DNA of 64,000 bases from Heyndrickxia acidicola (GCF_001636425.1 NZ_KV440953.1:2244847-2308846), one strand, 5' to 3'. Numbered from the stretch's first letter, positions 52,308 to 61,810 are shown. Notes: a model not told the origin generated them from the sequence alone. Numbers and translations: made by a program.

Positions 52308-52420
52308 ACGGGTTAGACTGAGATAAAGGGAATGCAAAGTGCTTCTTTTCGATGTTGACTTATCCGAGGGCAAAGACAGAAGCCGTCTAGTCGCTTTAGT
52401 TAGGATGATTGAACTGTATC
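52308..52420. repeat. Partial bcr1-like repeat
   Basis: Contains GACTGAGATAAAGGGAA and GATGTTGACTTATCC and AAGACAGAAGCCG, matching the middle of the copy at 21349 but lacking its AAAAGCGC start. It lies in the lcfB to enoyl-CoA hydratase gap (52188-52490), where no gene is seen. Confidence 0.55.
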
Positions 52421-52490
52421 CTGCCAAGGCAGATTTGTTTGTAACCTTCCTGCCCGAACTGGACAACTAGTAATCAGAATAAAACAGTTA

Positions 52491-52524
52491 AAAAAGCAGT
52501 GAAAATATTTTCATCTTCACTGCA
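52491..52524 (-). terminator. Terminator of lcfB
   Basis: GCAGTGAA pairs with TTCACTGC in an extended stem; minus-strand tail CTTTTTT. Confidence 0.85.
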
Positions 52525-52537
52525 TTCTTTTAACCTA

Positions 52538-54082
52538 TTACGCCTGCTGGTTAAGAACCTTATCCTTCAGTGCACGCCGCAAAATTTTACCGGTTGTATT
52601 TTTGGGAAGTTCTTCTAAAAACTCGATTGATGCGGGCAGTTTATACTTAGCAAGGCGTTCTTTGCAGTAGGCTATTAACTGTTTCTCAGTCAATAACGTG
52701 TTGTTTGTTACAACAAAGCATTTAATGACCTCTCCTTGCTCGGGATGAGGAGCCCCGATAACTGCTGCCTCAACAATATCTGGATGTTCATAGAGTACTT
52801 CTTCCACTTCACGGGGATAAACGTTGAAGCCGCCAACTATGACCATATCCTTTTTCCGATCGACAATAAAGAAATAGCCGTCCTCGTCCATTTTTGCCAA
52901 GTCGCCGGTATACAGCCAGCCATCACGTATTGCTGCAGCGGTTTCTTCGGGCATTTTATAATATCCCTTCATGACATTCGGTCCCTGCACCACAAGCTCT
53001 CCTACCTGTCCTATTGGAACCTCTTCACCGAGCTCATTTACTACTTTGTTCTTTACATTCATGATGGACGTTCCAATGGAACCAGGTTTTCTTGGTCGAT
53101 CCAAAGGGTTAAATGCTGTGACCGGTGATGCCTCAGATAGTCCATACCCTTCAGAGATTAAGACGTTAAACTTTGTCTCAAAATTTTTCAATAGAGCTAC
53201 TGGCATAGAGGCCCCTCCCGAGATGCACAGACGAAAAGTGGAAAAATCCTTTGGATCTCCCTCCGGATATTGATATAAAAAGTTATACATAGTTGGCACA
53301 CCAGCAAATACAGTCGCTTGGTATTTTTTTGACACTCTGAATATTTCTTTCGGGCTGAATCTAGGTATGATCAGCATTGTTGCACCACTGATGATTGGTG
53401 CATTTACTACAACTGTTAAACTGAATACATGGAACATCGGCAATGTGGTAATGACACGATCCTGATCATTGATTTTCAGATAGTTACTGATGTCACTTGC
53501 ATTGGAGTAGAGATTCTTATGTGTAAGCATTGCCCCTTTTGGCTTACCGGTTGTCCCCGATGTATAAAGGATGACTGCCACATCATCCGTGTCAGTATCT
53601 GCTGCTTGAAAATCTGTTTTGCCTGATACAAGCACTTCTGTAAACGATTTCAATTTTGGGTGAACAGATAAATCCGGCGGGCTGGCAGGGTTCGTTTCGC
53701 ATATGATATAGTGTTCCACCTTAGGAAGCATTGCCCCAAGCTTTCCTGCAAGCGGAACTAAAAGGTCCAGCGAAATAACGGCCTTTACATCCCCATTGTT
53801 GATGATATAGCCGATTTCCTCCGGAGTGTAAATAGGATTAATAGGGATGACCGTTGCCCCCAGTCTCATTGCCCCATATAAGGAGATGACAAAGTGAGGT
53901 GAGTTTCCAAGAAGAAGTGCAATATGGTCGCCTTTTTTAATACCCAGCTTACTTAGACCATCGGCAAATTTAGTAACAGCCGTATCAAATTCTGCATATG
54001 TAGTAGGTTTATCTAAAAAATAATAAACCGTTTTATCTGCATTTTCAGCTGCTGTCTTTTTTAAGTGAGAAGCTAAATTCAT
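52538..54082 (-). CDS. lcfB: Long-chain fatty acid-CoA ligase LcfB
   Basis: 514-residue AMP-forming acyl-CoA synthetase that activates fatty acids for beta-oxidation. The P-loop [14 protein letters not shown] (about 162-175), GYGLSEASP (about 306), the hinge [16 protein letters not shown] (about 403-418) and the catalytic Lys in NTTGKILRR (near 503) are present. The start is ATG 54082, behind AAGGGG; the ATG at 54118 lies inside a FadR operator. B. subtilis YhfL/LcfB belongs to the FadR regulon, which agrees with the operator seen here. Confidence 0.93.
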   Translation of the reverse strand: MNLASHLKKTAAENADKTVYYFLDKPTTYAEFDTAVTKFADGLSKLGIKKGDHIALLLGNSPHFVISLYGAMRLGATVIPINPIYTPEEIGYIINNGDVKAVISLDLLVPLAGKLGAMLPKVEHYIICETNPASPPDLSVHPKLKSFTEVLVSGKTDFQAADTDTDDVAVILYTSGTTGKPKGAMLTHKNLYSNASDISNYLKINDQDRVITTLPMFHVFSLTVVVNAPIISGATMLIIPRFSPKEIFRVSKKYQATVFAGVPTMYNFLYQYPEGDPKDFSTFRLCISGGASMPVALLKNFETKFNVLISEGYGLSEASPVTAFNPLDRPRKPGSIGTSIMNVKNKVVNELGEEVPIGQVGELVVQGPNVMKGYYKMPEETAAAIRDGWLYTGDLAKMDEDGYFFIVDRKKDMVIVGGFNVYPREVEEVLYEHPDIVEAAVIGAPHPEQGEVIKCFVVTNNTLLTEKQLIAYCKERLAKYKLPASIEFLEELPKNTTGKILRRALKDKVLNQQA

Positions 54083-54098
54083 TTTTCCCTTCCCCTTC

Positions 54099-54118
54099 CT
54101 GAATGAATAATCATTCAT
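54099..54118 (-). promoter_or_regulatory. FadR operator upstream of lcfB
   Basis: CTGAATGAATAATCATTCAT matches the Bacillus FadR consensus WTGAATGAMTANTCATTCAW except for the first flanking base. FadR (TetR family) represses until long-chain acyl-CoA binds it. The fadR gene itself is not in the window. Confidence 0.9.
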
Positions 54119-54231
54119 TTAAATTTTCTAAATTAATTATAATGAAAGAATATTACATATTCAAGTGGCGCACAGATTTACTTAAAATTTTTATTTCATA
54201 GAGTTTCTCCCCTGAATCCAGCTTTAACAGC

Positions 54232-54392
54232 TAAGAAAAGCGCACACGCCTTGCTCATCAGTGTACGGATTTCGTCGTCTTCAAAACTGAGATAAAGGAA
54301 ACACAGTGAGACTGTTTTAGAGCTGATGCTGACCTATTTCAGGGTTCACTAGCTGATAGGCGCTGGATCTGGACAGAGACGACACTGGTTAA
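54232..54392. repeat. bcr1-like repeat
   Basis: Starts AAGAAAAGCGCACACGCC, with CAGTGTACGGATTTCGTC, CTGAGATAAAGGAAACACAG, GCTGGATCTGGACAGA and TGGTTAAATAAT at the end, aligned throughout with the copy at 21349. Confidence 0.75.
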
Positions 54393-54421
54393 ATAATGTA
54401 AAAATTATACTTTTATATGCA

Positions 54422-54466
54422 CAAAAACAAAGCTGCCCTGCCAAGAGGAGGACAGCTTTGTTTTAA
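54422..54466. terminator. Terminator downstream of lplJ
   Basis: AAAACAAAGCTGCCCT pairs with GGACAGCTTTGTTTT with a mismatch. It lies beyond repeat copy C and could act both ways. Confidence 0.8.
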
Positions 54467-54471
54467 TAGAT

Positions 54472-54637
54472 GGCTGTTTTTATATAGATTGTTGCTCTAT
54501 GTACAAAGGATTATTCCGTATGTTGTCTGTCTTCGTGGCATCTTTTCGTGTGCTATTCACCTGCTTTTAATACTGAATATATATTTAAAATGATATTTTT
54601 GTGACCAATAGCAACAAAGTATACGAAAAGAGCCTTA
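54472..54637 (-). repeat. 166-bp MITE-like repeat, copy C
   Basis: Reverse orientation; ends GGCTCTTTTCGTAT and GGCTGTTTTTATAT, with the conserved TTTTCGTATACTTTGTTGCT and GATGCCACGAAGACAGACAA. It ends 10 nt from the lplJ stop codon, between that gene and its terminator, exactly 166 bp like copies A and B. Confidence 0.88.
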
Positions 54638-54647
54638 CAAGAAGAGC

Positions 54648-55634
54648 CTAATAGATTAATTCAACTAAGTCTTCTTTTGTTATGTTGCCAAAATAGTGAC
54701 TTACATCCGTGTTTTGGATTGCTTTTTCAATTTCCTTTTTCTCATATCGGGTACCCATAAGTTTATTTTCAATCTCACTTACATCACCGACACCAAAAAA
54801 GTCCCCATAAATCTTACAATCATCAATTAATCCCTTTTGTACATCAAGGCGGATGTCAATACTTCCGGCAGGAAATCTGCGGGAATGCTGGAGATTAAAA
54901 CTTGGTGATTTACCATAATTCCAGTCCCATTGCTGGTAACGATTTTTTGATAATTGATGAATCTTCTCCCAATCTTCTGAGGTCAGGGTATATTCAGGAA
55001 TTTCTTGTCCACCGAAAATATTTTCAAGGAGGATTTGGCGGAACTCCTCAATGGAAAGCGGTTGATCTAAGAATTCCGATATATTTGCCACCCTGCTCCT
55101 TATCGATTTTATCCCTTTCGACTCTATCTTGTCTTTTTTCACTTTTAAGGCCTGAGTTACATGGTCCAGCTCACAATTCAGCATGAGAGTTCCATGGCTG
55201 AACATTCTTCCTTTTGTGGAAAATTGGGCATTACCTGAAATTTTTCTTTCCCCTACCTGAATATCATTCCGCCCGCTCAGTTTTGCGTCTACTCCAAGCT
55301 TTTTTAATGCTGCTATAACCGGTTCGGTAAATTTCAGGAAGTTATGAAAGCTTTCGCCGTCATCCTTGGTAATAAAGCTGAAATTTAGATTTCCAAGATC
55401 ATGATAAACGGCTCCCCCTCCTGAAAGTCGCCTAACAACAATAACATTATTTTTTTCCACATACTCTGTATTAATTTCTTCTATGGTATTTTGATTCTTC
55501 CCGATAATAATGGAAGGCTGGTTAATGTAAAACAAAAGAAAGCTCTCATTAATATCCAAATTTTTAACCGCATATTCTTCTATCGCCAAATTAATACGGG
55601 GATCTGTAATTCCTTTATTATCTATAAATAACAA
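54648..55634 (-). CDS. lplJ: Lipoate-protein ligase LplJ
   Basis: 328-residue ligase that activates free lipoate with ATP and attaches it to GcvH or 2-oxoacid dehydrogenase E2. RRLSGGGAVYHDLGNLNFS (about 69-87) and the lysine in RKISGNAQF (about 132) are the lipoate/AMP site; an accessory C-terminal domain spans about 255-328. Start TTG at 55634, with AAGGAG 9 nt upstream; the N-terminus MLFIDN agrees with B. subtilis LplJ. Close to yhfI as in B. subtilis. Confidence 0.95.
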   Translation of the reverse strand: MLFIDNKGITDPRINLAIEEYAVKNLDINESFLLFYINQPSIIIGKNQNTIEEINTEYVEKNNVIVVRRLSGGGAVYHDLGNLNFSFITKDDGESFHNFLKFTEPVIAALKKLGVDAKLSGRNDIQVGERKISGNAQFSTKGRMFSHGTLMLNCELDHVTQALKVKKDKIESKGIKSIRSRVANISEFLDQPLSIEEFRQILLENIFGGQEIPEYTLTSEDWEKIHQLSKNRYQQWDWNYGKSPSFNLQHSRRFPAGSIDIRLDVQKGLIDDCKIYGDFFGVGDVSEIENKLMGTRYEKKEIEKAIQNTDVSHYFGNITKEDLVELIY

Positions 55635-55716
55635 TCCTATCTCACTCCTTTATTGCACTGCATTTTCTTTGCATATGGCTTCTACATTATGCTGCAAGAT
55701 TACTATAAACAAGGAA

Positions 55717-56451
55717 CTACAATTCCAGAGCTAGTCCCAGTGCTGCCAGCTCTACTTCACCGGAAAACCGTTCCGATGCTTCCTGTTTCAATTGTTCCAC
55801 TTCTCCAAATTGCGGAAGATGTGTTAGTACCAATTTCTTCACTTTTGCCCCTTCAGCCATTTCCCCCGCCTGATAGCTTGTCATGTGGCCGGCTTGTTCC
55901 CCATTCATATCTCCATAAAAATTGCATTCACACAATAACAGATCTGCGTCTCTTGAAAAGGGAATAAAGTCATGTATAAAAGCAGAATCTGCAGTGTATA
56001 CAAGAACTTGATTGCCAGCTTCAATTCTCATTGCATAACACGGAACAGGATGCTTCGTCTTCAAAAAACGAATGGAAAAGGGACCTACTTGAAGAATTTC
56101 ATCAGGATGATATACCACTCCCTCAGTAATATCCCTGAAGGATAAGCGGTCAAAGCCCATTTGATCCTCTAAATGGCCGTAAATCGGCAGGGTGCCTGTT
56201 TTTTTCCCTAAATATTTTCCATTTAAAAGAGAATATTGCAATACGCCAATATCAGCAACATGATCTTCATGATAGTGGGAAATAATCACCGCATCCAGCT
56301 CTTCAGGCAACACAAATTGCTGCATGGCGGAGAAAACGGCGCTTCCGCAATCAATTAACATCTTAAATCCTTCATGCTCGAGTAAATAGCCTGTTGTGGC
56401 TTCATTCAGCTTTGGATATCCACCCCAATGGCCAATTATAGTCAGTTTCAT
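55717..56451 (-). CDS. yhfI: MBL-fold metallo-hydrolase YhfI
   Basis: 244-residue metallo-beta-lactamase-fold protein. Metal site SHYHEDHVADI (HxHxDH, about 59-67), further ligands in TKHPVPCYA, TADSAF and the final HL (VLTHLPQ). Related to RNase Z-like and phosphodiesterase-type hydrolases, substrate unknown. The ATG at 56451 follows AAGGAGGG. It lies upstream of lplJ on the same strand, 80 nt apart, probably one transcript. B. subtilis has the same pair. Confidence 0.9.
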   Translation of the reverse strand: MKLTIIGHWGGYPKLNEATTGYLLEHEGFKMLIDCGSAVFSAMQQFVLPEELDAVIISHYHEDHVADIGVLQYSLLNGKYLGKKTGTLPIYGHLEDQMGFDRLSFRDITEGVVYHPDEILQVGPFSIRFLKTKHPVPCYAMRIEAGNQVLVYTADSAFIHDFIPFSRDADLLLCECNFYGDMNGEQAGHMTSYQAGEMAEGAKVKKLVLTHLPQFGEVEQLKQEASERFSGEVELAALGLALEL

Positions 56452-56635
56452 GCCTATCCCTCCTTTAAAAATATACTTTACTGTTGCAGCGTTCTCCATT
56501 TACTATACTTCATTTTACCCATTTTCACATAATTCAAAATCGGTATAGACAAAATCATCTTTTTGTTGTTATAATACAAATCAATAAGATTATAACAGTT
56601 ATATAACAAAAAAATCAGGTAAGGGAGAGGTTTTT

Positions 56636-56767
56636 ATGTTAAATAATGTTGTTGATTTTTTTAGGAATCTGCCCCCAAAATACTGTATGGACTGTGGAGA
56701 AGAGATGGAAGAACAGCATGAATGCTACGGGAATAAGTGTACTAACTGTTTAAAAGTAAAAAGGTAA
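56636..56767 (+). CDS. yhfH: YhfH family small zinc-ribbon-like protein
   Basis: 43 residues (MLNNVVDFFRNLPPKYC...). Two CxxC pairs, CMDC and CTNC, plus a Cys between them, suggest a small zinc ribbon. AAGGGAGAGG lies 5 nt before the ATG. It diverges from yhfI, as in B. subtilis where yhfH neighbours yhfI. Too short for standard length cutoffs. Function unknown. Confidence 0.88.
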   Translation: MLNNVVDFFRNLPPKYCMDCGEEMEEQHECYGNKCTNCLKVKR

Positions 56768-56894
56768 TTCTGTGAAAAAGAAGCTAATAACGATTAACAA
56801 AGGCACTCATCTATAAGTCTTTATTAAAAACTTTGTACCAATGGCAATGGAGCGAAATAATTTGAAGATATACAGAGCACTTTTTAATACTGGC

Positions 56895-56933
56895 TAAAAA
56901 AAGACCTTAGCTTTGCCGCCAAGGTCTTTTTGT
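56895..56933 (+). terminator. Terminator after yhfH
   Basis: AAAAAGACCTT-N13-AAGGTCTTTTT; repeat copy D starts directly at its end. The 127 nt from yhfH to the hairpin hold nothing evident. Confidence 0.85.
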
Positions 56934-57074
56934 AAGGCTCTTTTCGTAAATATCATTTTAAATATATATTCAGTATTAATACTTGTGAATAGCATACGAA
57001 AAGATGCCACGAAGACAGACAACACACGAAATAATCCTTTATACGTAAAGCAACAATCTATGCGAAAACAGCCT
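56932..57074 (+). repeat. 166-bp MITE-like repeat, copy D (143 bp, internally deleted)
   Basis: Ends GGCTCTTTTCGTAA and ATGCGAAAACAGCC. Lacks about 23 bp after the first end (the TTTGTTGCTATTGG segment) but otherwise matches copies B and C closely. It begins in the yhfH terminator and ends 20 nt from the next gene's stop. Confidence 0.85.
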
Positions 57075-57093
57075 TTAGCAAAGTATTATCTAT

Positions 57094-57504
57094 TCACTTC
57101 CTGATAACAATCTTCGTTTTAGGCATGTCATGCATGCTTCGGGCTGTCACATGAACCTGTACATAATAAACACCCGGCTGATCAAATTTCACTGTGGCAG
57201 TATACGTTCCATCCTTTTCGTTTTTGGCATCCAGCATACTGTCTTTATCTTTCTGATTTTCCTTCCAGGTTTCATACATCACTTCATCGGCATCCTTCAC
57301 CATATCTTTCCCCTGTTTTACGATGGACTTTAAAGGGATCTCCTGATTAACTGAGGCTTTGCTTTGAACCTTCAACGTAACGGCTATGGGTTCAGGCATT
57401 GTTTTCGTCAGTTCACTGCTGCTGTTTGATGTACTGCAGGCAGATGTAACTGCCATCATCACAGCCAAAATAGAAAGGAATACTATTTTCTTCATTTTTC
57501 TCAT
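57094..57504 (-). CDS. YtkA-like domain lipoprotein
   Basis: 136-residue secreted lipoprotein: signal peptide MKKIVFLSILAVMM, lipobox TSAC, a Ser/Asn linker, and a beta-sandwich domain (about 40-135) ending GVYYVQVHVTARSMHDMPKTK, typical of YtkA/FixH-type domains. It would be anchored outside the membrane. The function may concern copper or cytochrome oxidase assembly, since a SCO gene follows divergently; that is inference. AAGGAGG lies 3 nt before the ATG at 57504 and 12 nt before a second ATG at 57495, so the start is uncertain by three codons. Confidence 0.8.
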   Translation of the reverse strand: MRKMKKIVFLSILAVMMAVTSACSTSNSSSELTKTMPEPIAVTLKVQSKASVNQEIPLKSIVKQGKDMVKDADEVMYETWKENQKDKDSMLDAKNEKDGTYTATVKFDQPGVYYVQVHVTARSMHDMPKTKIVIRK

Positions 57505-57585
57505 TCTCCTCCTTGCCTCATCCAAATTAGATTTCAAATTGGAAATTGATATGTTTCTGACTATTAACTCTCAGCTTTTTAACTA

Positions 57586-57765
57586 AAGGCTCTGTTAATT
57601 TTGTTGTTGGTTTCTTCTCCAGGTGCTCGCTTTTTCGCGGGCTGTCCTTGAGTCTCCTCTATGATTCTCAGACTACGTTGCTCCCTTCATGCGTTTTTTA
57701 AAAAGGAGTGTCGCTCATCCTCTCCAATTAACATAGTGTTAAAATCAAGATTGTGCTAAAAATAA
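57586..57765. repeat. Bacillus-type interspersed repeat
   Basis: Starts AAGGCTCTGTTAATTTTGTT, has GGTGCTCGCTTTTTCGCGGG and GAGTGTCGCTCATCCTCTCC, and ends near TTAAAATCAAGATTG. It is a long member of the family also seen at 12571 and 21594. The following 260 nt to the SCO gene are AT-rich with no gene seen. Confidence 0.6.
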
Positions 57766-58028
57766 AAATAGCTTTACCTTTAAGAGACTATTATAAAAAA
57801 TAATATTTTATGATTAGAATTGCTAAAGCATTGGCGTTAAATTAAACATTTAGATTGTACTAGTAAAGAGATATTTTCATCTTATCATTATTTTAATTTT
57901 CATATCACATAAATTAAAACAGAAAATTATGAACATTTTGTGTACATAGTGTAAAATTCAGAATTTTAACCCTTCTTAATCTCATATCGTCTATAATAAA
58001 ATTGGTCAGTATGATTGGGAGGGATAAA

Positions 58029-58613
58029 ATGAAGAAATCGTATATGTCATTATTTTTGTTTCTTATGCTTATGCTTGTACTGTCAGCATGTTCTTCCGTT
58101 AATAAAGAAGGCATACCCATTAAAAATTTTTCTTTTACCGATCAAAATGGCAAATCATTTAGTCTTAAGGATTTAAAGGGCAAGGTTACAATAGTCGATT
58201 TTATATTTACTAGCTGTAAGACGATTTGTCCCCCAATGACTTACAATATGAGTGAGCTGCAAAAGAAAATTTTGGATAAAGGGTATAAAGACGTGCAGCT
58301 GGTCTCATATAGCATCGATCCTTCTGTGGACACACCTAAGGCTTTAAAAACCTATGGATTAAAATTTACAAATAATCTTTCTGACTGGCATTTCCTAACA
58401 GGCTATTCTCAAAACAAAATCGAAAACTTTGCAAAAGATAATTTTAAAGAAATTGTCGTAAAACCTGATAATGACGACCAGGTCATCCACGGAACAAGCT
58501 TCTATCTAGTCAATAAAAAGGGGCAGGTCGTTTCAGATTACTCAGGAACAAATACAGGGAAAAACCCCTTTGATGCAGATAAAATCATGAACGATATAAA
58601 TGCACTTCGTTAA
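58029..58613 (+). CDS. SCO family copper chaperone lipoprotein
   Basis: 194-residue thioredoxin-fold lipoprotein of the SCO1/SenC family that delivers copper to cytochrome c oxidase CuA. Signal peptide with lipobox LSAC (Cys21), metal-binding CxxxC (Cys63, Cys67 in SCKTICPPM) and His154 (IHGTSFYLV) are all present. GGGAGG precedes the ATG at 58029. It stands alone; the divergent YtkA-like lipoprotein may be functionally linked. Confidence 0.93.
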   Translation: MKKSYMSLFLFLMLMLVLSACSSVNKEGIPIKNFSFTDQNGKSFSLKDLKGKVTIVDFIFTSCKTICPPMTYNMSELQKKILDKGYKDVQLVSYSIDPSVDTPKALKTYGLKFTNNLSDWHFLTGYSQNKIENFAKDNFKEIVVKPDNDDQVIHGTSFYLVNKKGQVVSDYSGTNTGKNPFDADKIMNDINALR

Positions 58614-58638
58614 TATGTGTAAAAAAAGCAAAAGCGCC

Positions 58639-58697
58639 AAAAAGGTTAGGGTGCCTAAGAGAAAATTCTTCTTTTAGCTGCGCCCTAACCTTTTTTC
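58639..58697. terminator. Bidirectional terminator between the SCO gene and yhgE
   Basis: AAAAAGGTTAGGG pairs with CCCTAACCTTTTTT around a 30-nt loop region with inner pairing. Confidence 0.85.
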
Positions 58698-58769
58698 TTT
58701 TTAAAGTTTATTGATTTTTGATCCAATGATGCTTAAAACAGTCTACTCCTGCTTTTTAAAATCTTCATT

Positions 58770-61157
58770 TTAATGGGATTCAGTTGCCTGACCTTGCTCT
58801 ATTAGTATGATACTTTCTTTACTGTCCCTGAGTTTTACGATGAAATAAACAAGGGTTAATACCATAAAGCTCAGCATAAATGTACACAGAATTTCTATAT
58901 TGTGCCACATAAACGAGAAATCACCGCTAGAGATGACTGCTTTAAATGCCTGCAGTGAGTATGCCATCGGCAGTGCATAATGAAGATGCTGCAATCCTTG
59001 AGGCAATAATTCAAGCGGGAAGGTTCCTGCGCTTGTTGTCAGCTGCAAAATTAATACGATAATGGCCAGGTAGCGTCCCGGATTTCCCAGAAGACCAACA
59101 AGGAATTGGATAATGGCCATGTAGGTAAGACTGGTGACAATGGTGCTTATAATAAAGAGAGGAACATTTTTAACTTCAATTCCTATTCCCATCAATAAAA
59201 TGGCATCTGCTATAAGGGATTGGATAACCCCTACACAAACCATTACTCCAAATTTGCCCAAATACCATGTAAATCCGTTTCTCGGCATAAGGACAGGATC
59301 TTTTATTTGATAAACAATAGTTAGTAATAACGCACCTACAAACAATCCAAGCGATAAGAAATAAGGGGTTAATCCAGTACCATAATTCGGAACGGAATTC
59401 AGGTTACTCTTATCTAAGAGTACAGGATCTCCTACCATGTTGTACGTGTCATTGTTTGAATGTATGGATCCAGCCTTTTTGGCAGCATCCCCTAAGCTGT
59501 TTTTCAAATCATTTGAGCCATTGTTTAATTTTGATGTTCCATCAGCTAGCTGCTTTGAACCATCGGCGAGGCGCCCTGCACCATTTTGTAACTGTGAAGA
59601 ACCATTTTGAAGCTGGCCAATCCCGCTTGCCAGCTGGCTTGCACCTGAAGCGATCGATTGAGAGCCATTAGCAGCCCGATTTAACTGCTGATTAAATTCA
59701 TTCATGTTATCAACATATTTCTGCTGACCCGCATTCAGCTTCTGTGCCCCTTGATTTAAGTCCTGTGATCCTTTATACAATTGATCTATACCGTTTTTCA
59801 GTTTCACCTGGTTCTGGTTGATCGTTTCCAGACCGCTTGTTAATTGATTAAAGGAAGGCGCAATTTGCTGTTTAATTTGGTTTTGGATACCAGCTGCAGA
59901 ACTCGACATCTGCTTGTTGACCTGATCTTTAAACTGGCTAAAGCCTTGATCTAATCCATTGTTAATTCCTTTAGAAAGCTGCTGCTTTAAGGAATCCTTA
60001 GAAGGTGCGTTTTGCAGCACCTGATTTTGCAGCTCCGCAAGCATACTGTCCGGTACCTTTCCTTTAAGGGAGGCAAAGAGCTGCTGAATCTGGCTGGTTT
60101 GCTGCTGATAAATCTGATCTGCTATCCCTTGTGATAATTGTGAACCTAATTGGGTTTGGAGCTGATCTAAACCGGCATTAAGCTGCTGGGTACTAGAAGT
60201 CAATTGTTGATTAATACCGGACGCAATACCATCAGGGAGCTGATTTTGAATTTGCTGGGCCCCTTGTTTTGCCTTGTCAGTTCCGCTTATTAAGGCAGGC
60301 AGGTTTTTATCGACATTTCCTAAACCATTTTCCAGTTTAGCAGAACCGCTTGCAACCTGACCTGTTCCATTCTCAACCTGTTTAGATGCATTCAGGAGCT
60401 GATTGCTGCCTGTTGCAAGCTGATTTAGCCCTTTTGATAAAGTATTGGAGACTTGTGCAAGACTGTCGGCACCTGAGCCTGCTTTATTCAAACCATTATT
60501 AAAGTCGATTGATTTTGAGGCAAGTGTCTCTAAATTTTCTTTTAATTTATTGGAGCCATCGTTTACATTTATGGCACCTACATTCAATTTACCTGCGCCA
60601 TCTCTCGCTTTCGCAAAACCATTTGCCATTTGCTTCATATTTTTAAACATTTCTTCAGCATAGGTTGTTGTAACTTCTTTTGCAATGCCCGCCTTTATCT
60701 CTTTCACAGCAGAATCTTCAATCTTTGAAGAGGTATAGTTCATACTAGGATTTTGAACATACTTTAGTTCGAGCTTCTTTGGATGCTTGTCGAGAAGCGT
60801 TGTAGCATTTGAAGAAAAGTTTTCAGGTATTTCGATGACCATGTAATATTTACGCTTATTTAAATCGCTGTAAGCTTCTTTTTTGCTGAGAAAATGAAAA
60901 TCAAGTTCCTTTTTTTCCTTAAGATTGTCAACAAGCTTGGATCCCAACTCAAGTTTTTTCCCTTCCATGCTGGCTCCCTGATCACTATTGACAACTGCAA
61001 CGGGCAGTTTGTTCAAATGGCCATATGGATCCCAAAATGCCCAAATAAACATTCCTGCATATAAAATGGGGATTAAAAGGATGGCAGAAATTTGAACGAT
61101 ATCCCGAGGACTTTTAAAAATTCTTCCCCATTCTGCAAGAAATAAAGATTTTTTCAT
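58770..61157 (-). CDS. yhgE: YhgE/Pip family membrane protein
   Basis: 795 residues: an N-terminal helix (about 20-40), a large extracytoplasmic domain of roughly 530 residues full of heptad-like repeats (LxxGxxxLxxGxxxL, Gln and Asn rich), and five or six C-terminal helices (about 600-780) of ABC-2 type. Homologs include phage infection protein Pip and ESX/T7SS-linked EsaA-like proteins. The ATG at 61157 has GGAGGTG 9 nt before it; the TTG upstream is part of that site. The TetR gene yhgD just upstream probably controls it. Confidence 0.9.
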   Translation of the reverse strand: MKKSLFLAEWGRIFKSPRDIVQISAILLIPILYAGMFIWAFWDPYGHLNKLPVAVVNSDQGASMEGKKLELGSKLVDNLKEKKELDFHFLSKKEAYSDLNKRKYYMVIEIPENFSSNATTLLDKHPKKLELKYVQNPSMNYTSSKIEDSAVKEIKAGIAKEVTTTYAEEMFKNMKQMANGFAKARDGAGKLNVGAINVNDGSNKLKENLETLASKSIDFNNGLNKAGSGADSLAQVSNTLSKGLNQLATGSNQLLNASKQVENGTGQVASGSAKLENGLGNVDKNLPALISGTDKAKQGAQQIQNQLPDGIASGINQQLTSSTQQLNAGLDQLQTQLGSQLSQGIADQIYQQQTSQIQQLFASLKGKVPDSMLAELQNQVLQNAPSKDSLKQQLSKGINNGLDQGFSQFKDQVNKQMSSSAAGIQNQIKQQIAPSFNQLTSGLETINQNQVKLKNGIDQLYKGSQDLNQGAQKLNAGQQKYVDNMNEFNQQLNRAANGSQSIASGASQLASGIGQLQNGSSQLQNGAGRLADGSKQLADGTSKLNNGSNDLKNSLGDAAKKAGSIHSNNDTYNMVGDPVLLDKSNLNSVPNYGTGLTPYFLSLGLFVGALLLTIVYQIKDPVLMPRNGFTWYLGKFGVMVCVGVIQSLIADAILLMGIGIEVKNVPLFIISTIVTSLTYMAIIQFLVGLLGNPGRYLAIIVLILQLTTSAGTFPLELLPQGLQHLHYALPMAYSLQAFKAVISSGDFSFMWHNIEILCTFMLSFMVLTLVYFIVKLRDSKESIILIEQGQATESH

Positions 61158-61182
61158 TGATGGGTGCACCTCCAAAAAATAA

Positions 61183-61205
61183 TGACTATATTATTCATTT
61201 AGTCA
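61183..61205 (-). promoter_or_regulatory. Candidate YhgD operator upstream of yhgE
   Basis: AATGACTA...TAGTCATT perfect arms; 23-bp TGAC-N15-GTCA unit alike in sequence and length to that at 61830-61852. Confidence 0.65.
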
Positions 61206-61237
61206 TTTTTAGTTAAAAATATGACAGAAATCTGTCA

Positions 61238-61810
61238 TTAAAGGGATAATCCTTTAAACAAATACAGCTCGAAAAGCTCTGATATCTCCTCTTTTTCCAA
61301 TGGACGATGAAACTGTTCCCAATCAAAGATAAGTGAAGTATAAAGCTTAAGCATAACAAAGGCAGTCATTTCCGGATTGCATGGTTTAATTTCGCCCTTG
61401 TCAATGGCTGCTTGAATAATGTTACTTATATAATTGATAATTGCCTGCTCCACTTTTCTAAGTACTTCCCTCACAGCAGGTGTTCCCATATCTCTTTCTT
61501 CTTGCAAAAGCTTAATGGTCAATTGGTGATCCTTTCGAAACTCCAACAGCTTAAACAAAGCTAAATTAGCATTTTCGTGCAGTGAAAGCTTTTTATCCAT
61601 TACTTCCTCAGCTGCTACCCGCATTTCTTTAATTAACGTAGTTATAATTTCATCAAACAGGTCTTCCTTATTTTTAAAGAATGTATAAATTGTACCCTTG
61701 CCCACATTGGCAATCTTTGCTACCTGATCCATTGTTGTTGCCTTATAGCCGAATAAGGAAAAAGACTTTGTTGCTGCCTCTATAATCAATTGCCTTCTAT
61801 CCACTGCCAC
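61238..61810 (-). CDS. yhgD: TetR family regulator YhgD
   Basis: 190-residue TetR repressor. HTH at about 20-45 (ATTMDQVAKIANVGKGTIYTFF), the rest helical with no recognisable ligand motif. The start is probably the GTG at 61810, with GAGGTGAG 5 nt upstream; the GTG at 61819 overlaps that site and another GTG lies two codons later. It sits between hemY and yhgE as in B. subtilis. Matching palindromes before it and before yhgE indicate autoregulation and control of yhgE. Confidence 0.88.
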   Translation of the reverse strand: MAVDRRQLIIEAATKSFSLFGYKATTMDQVAKIANVGKGTIYTFFKNKEDLFDEIITTLIKEMRVAAEEVMDKKLSLHENANLALFKLLEFRKDHQLTIKLLQEERDMGTPAVREVLRKVEQAIINYISNIIQAAIDKGEIKPCNPEMTAFVMLKLYTSLIFDWEQFHRPLEKEEISELFELYLFKGLSL

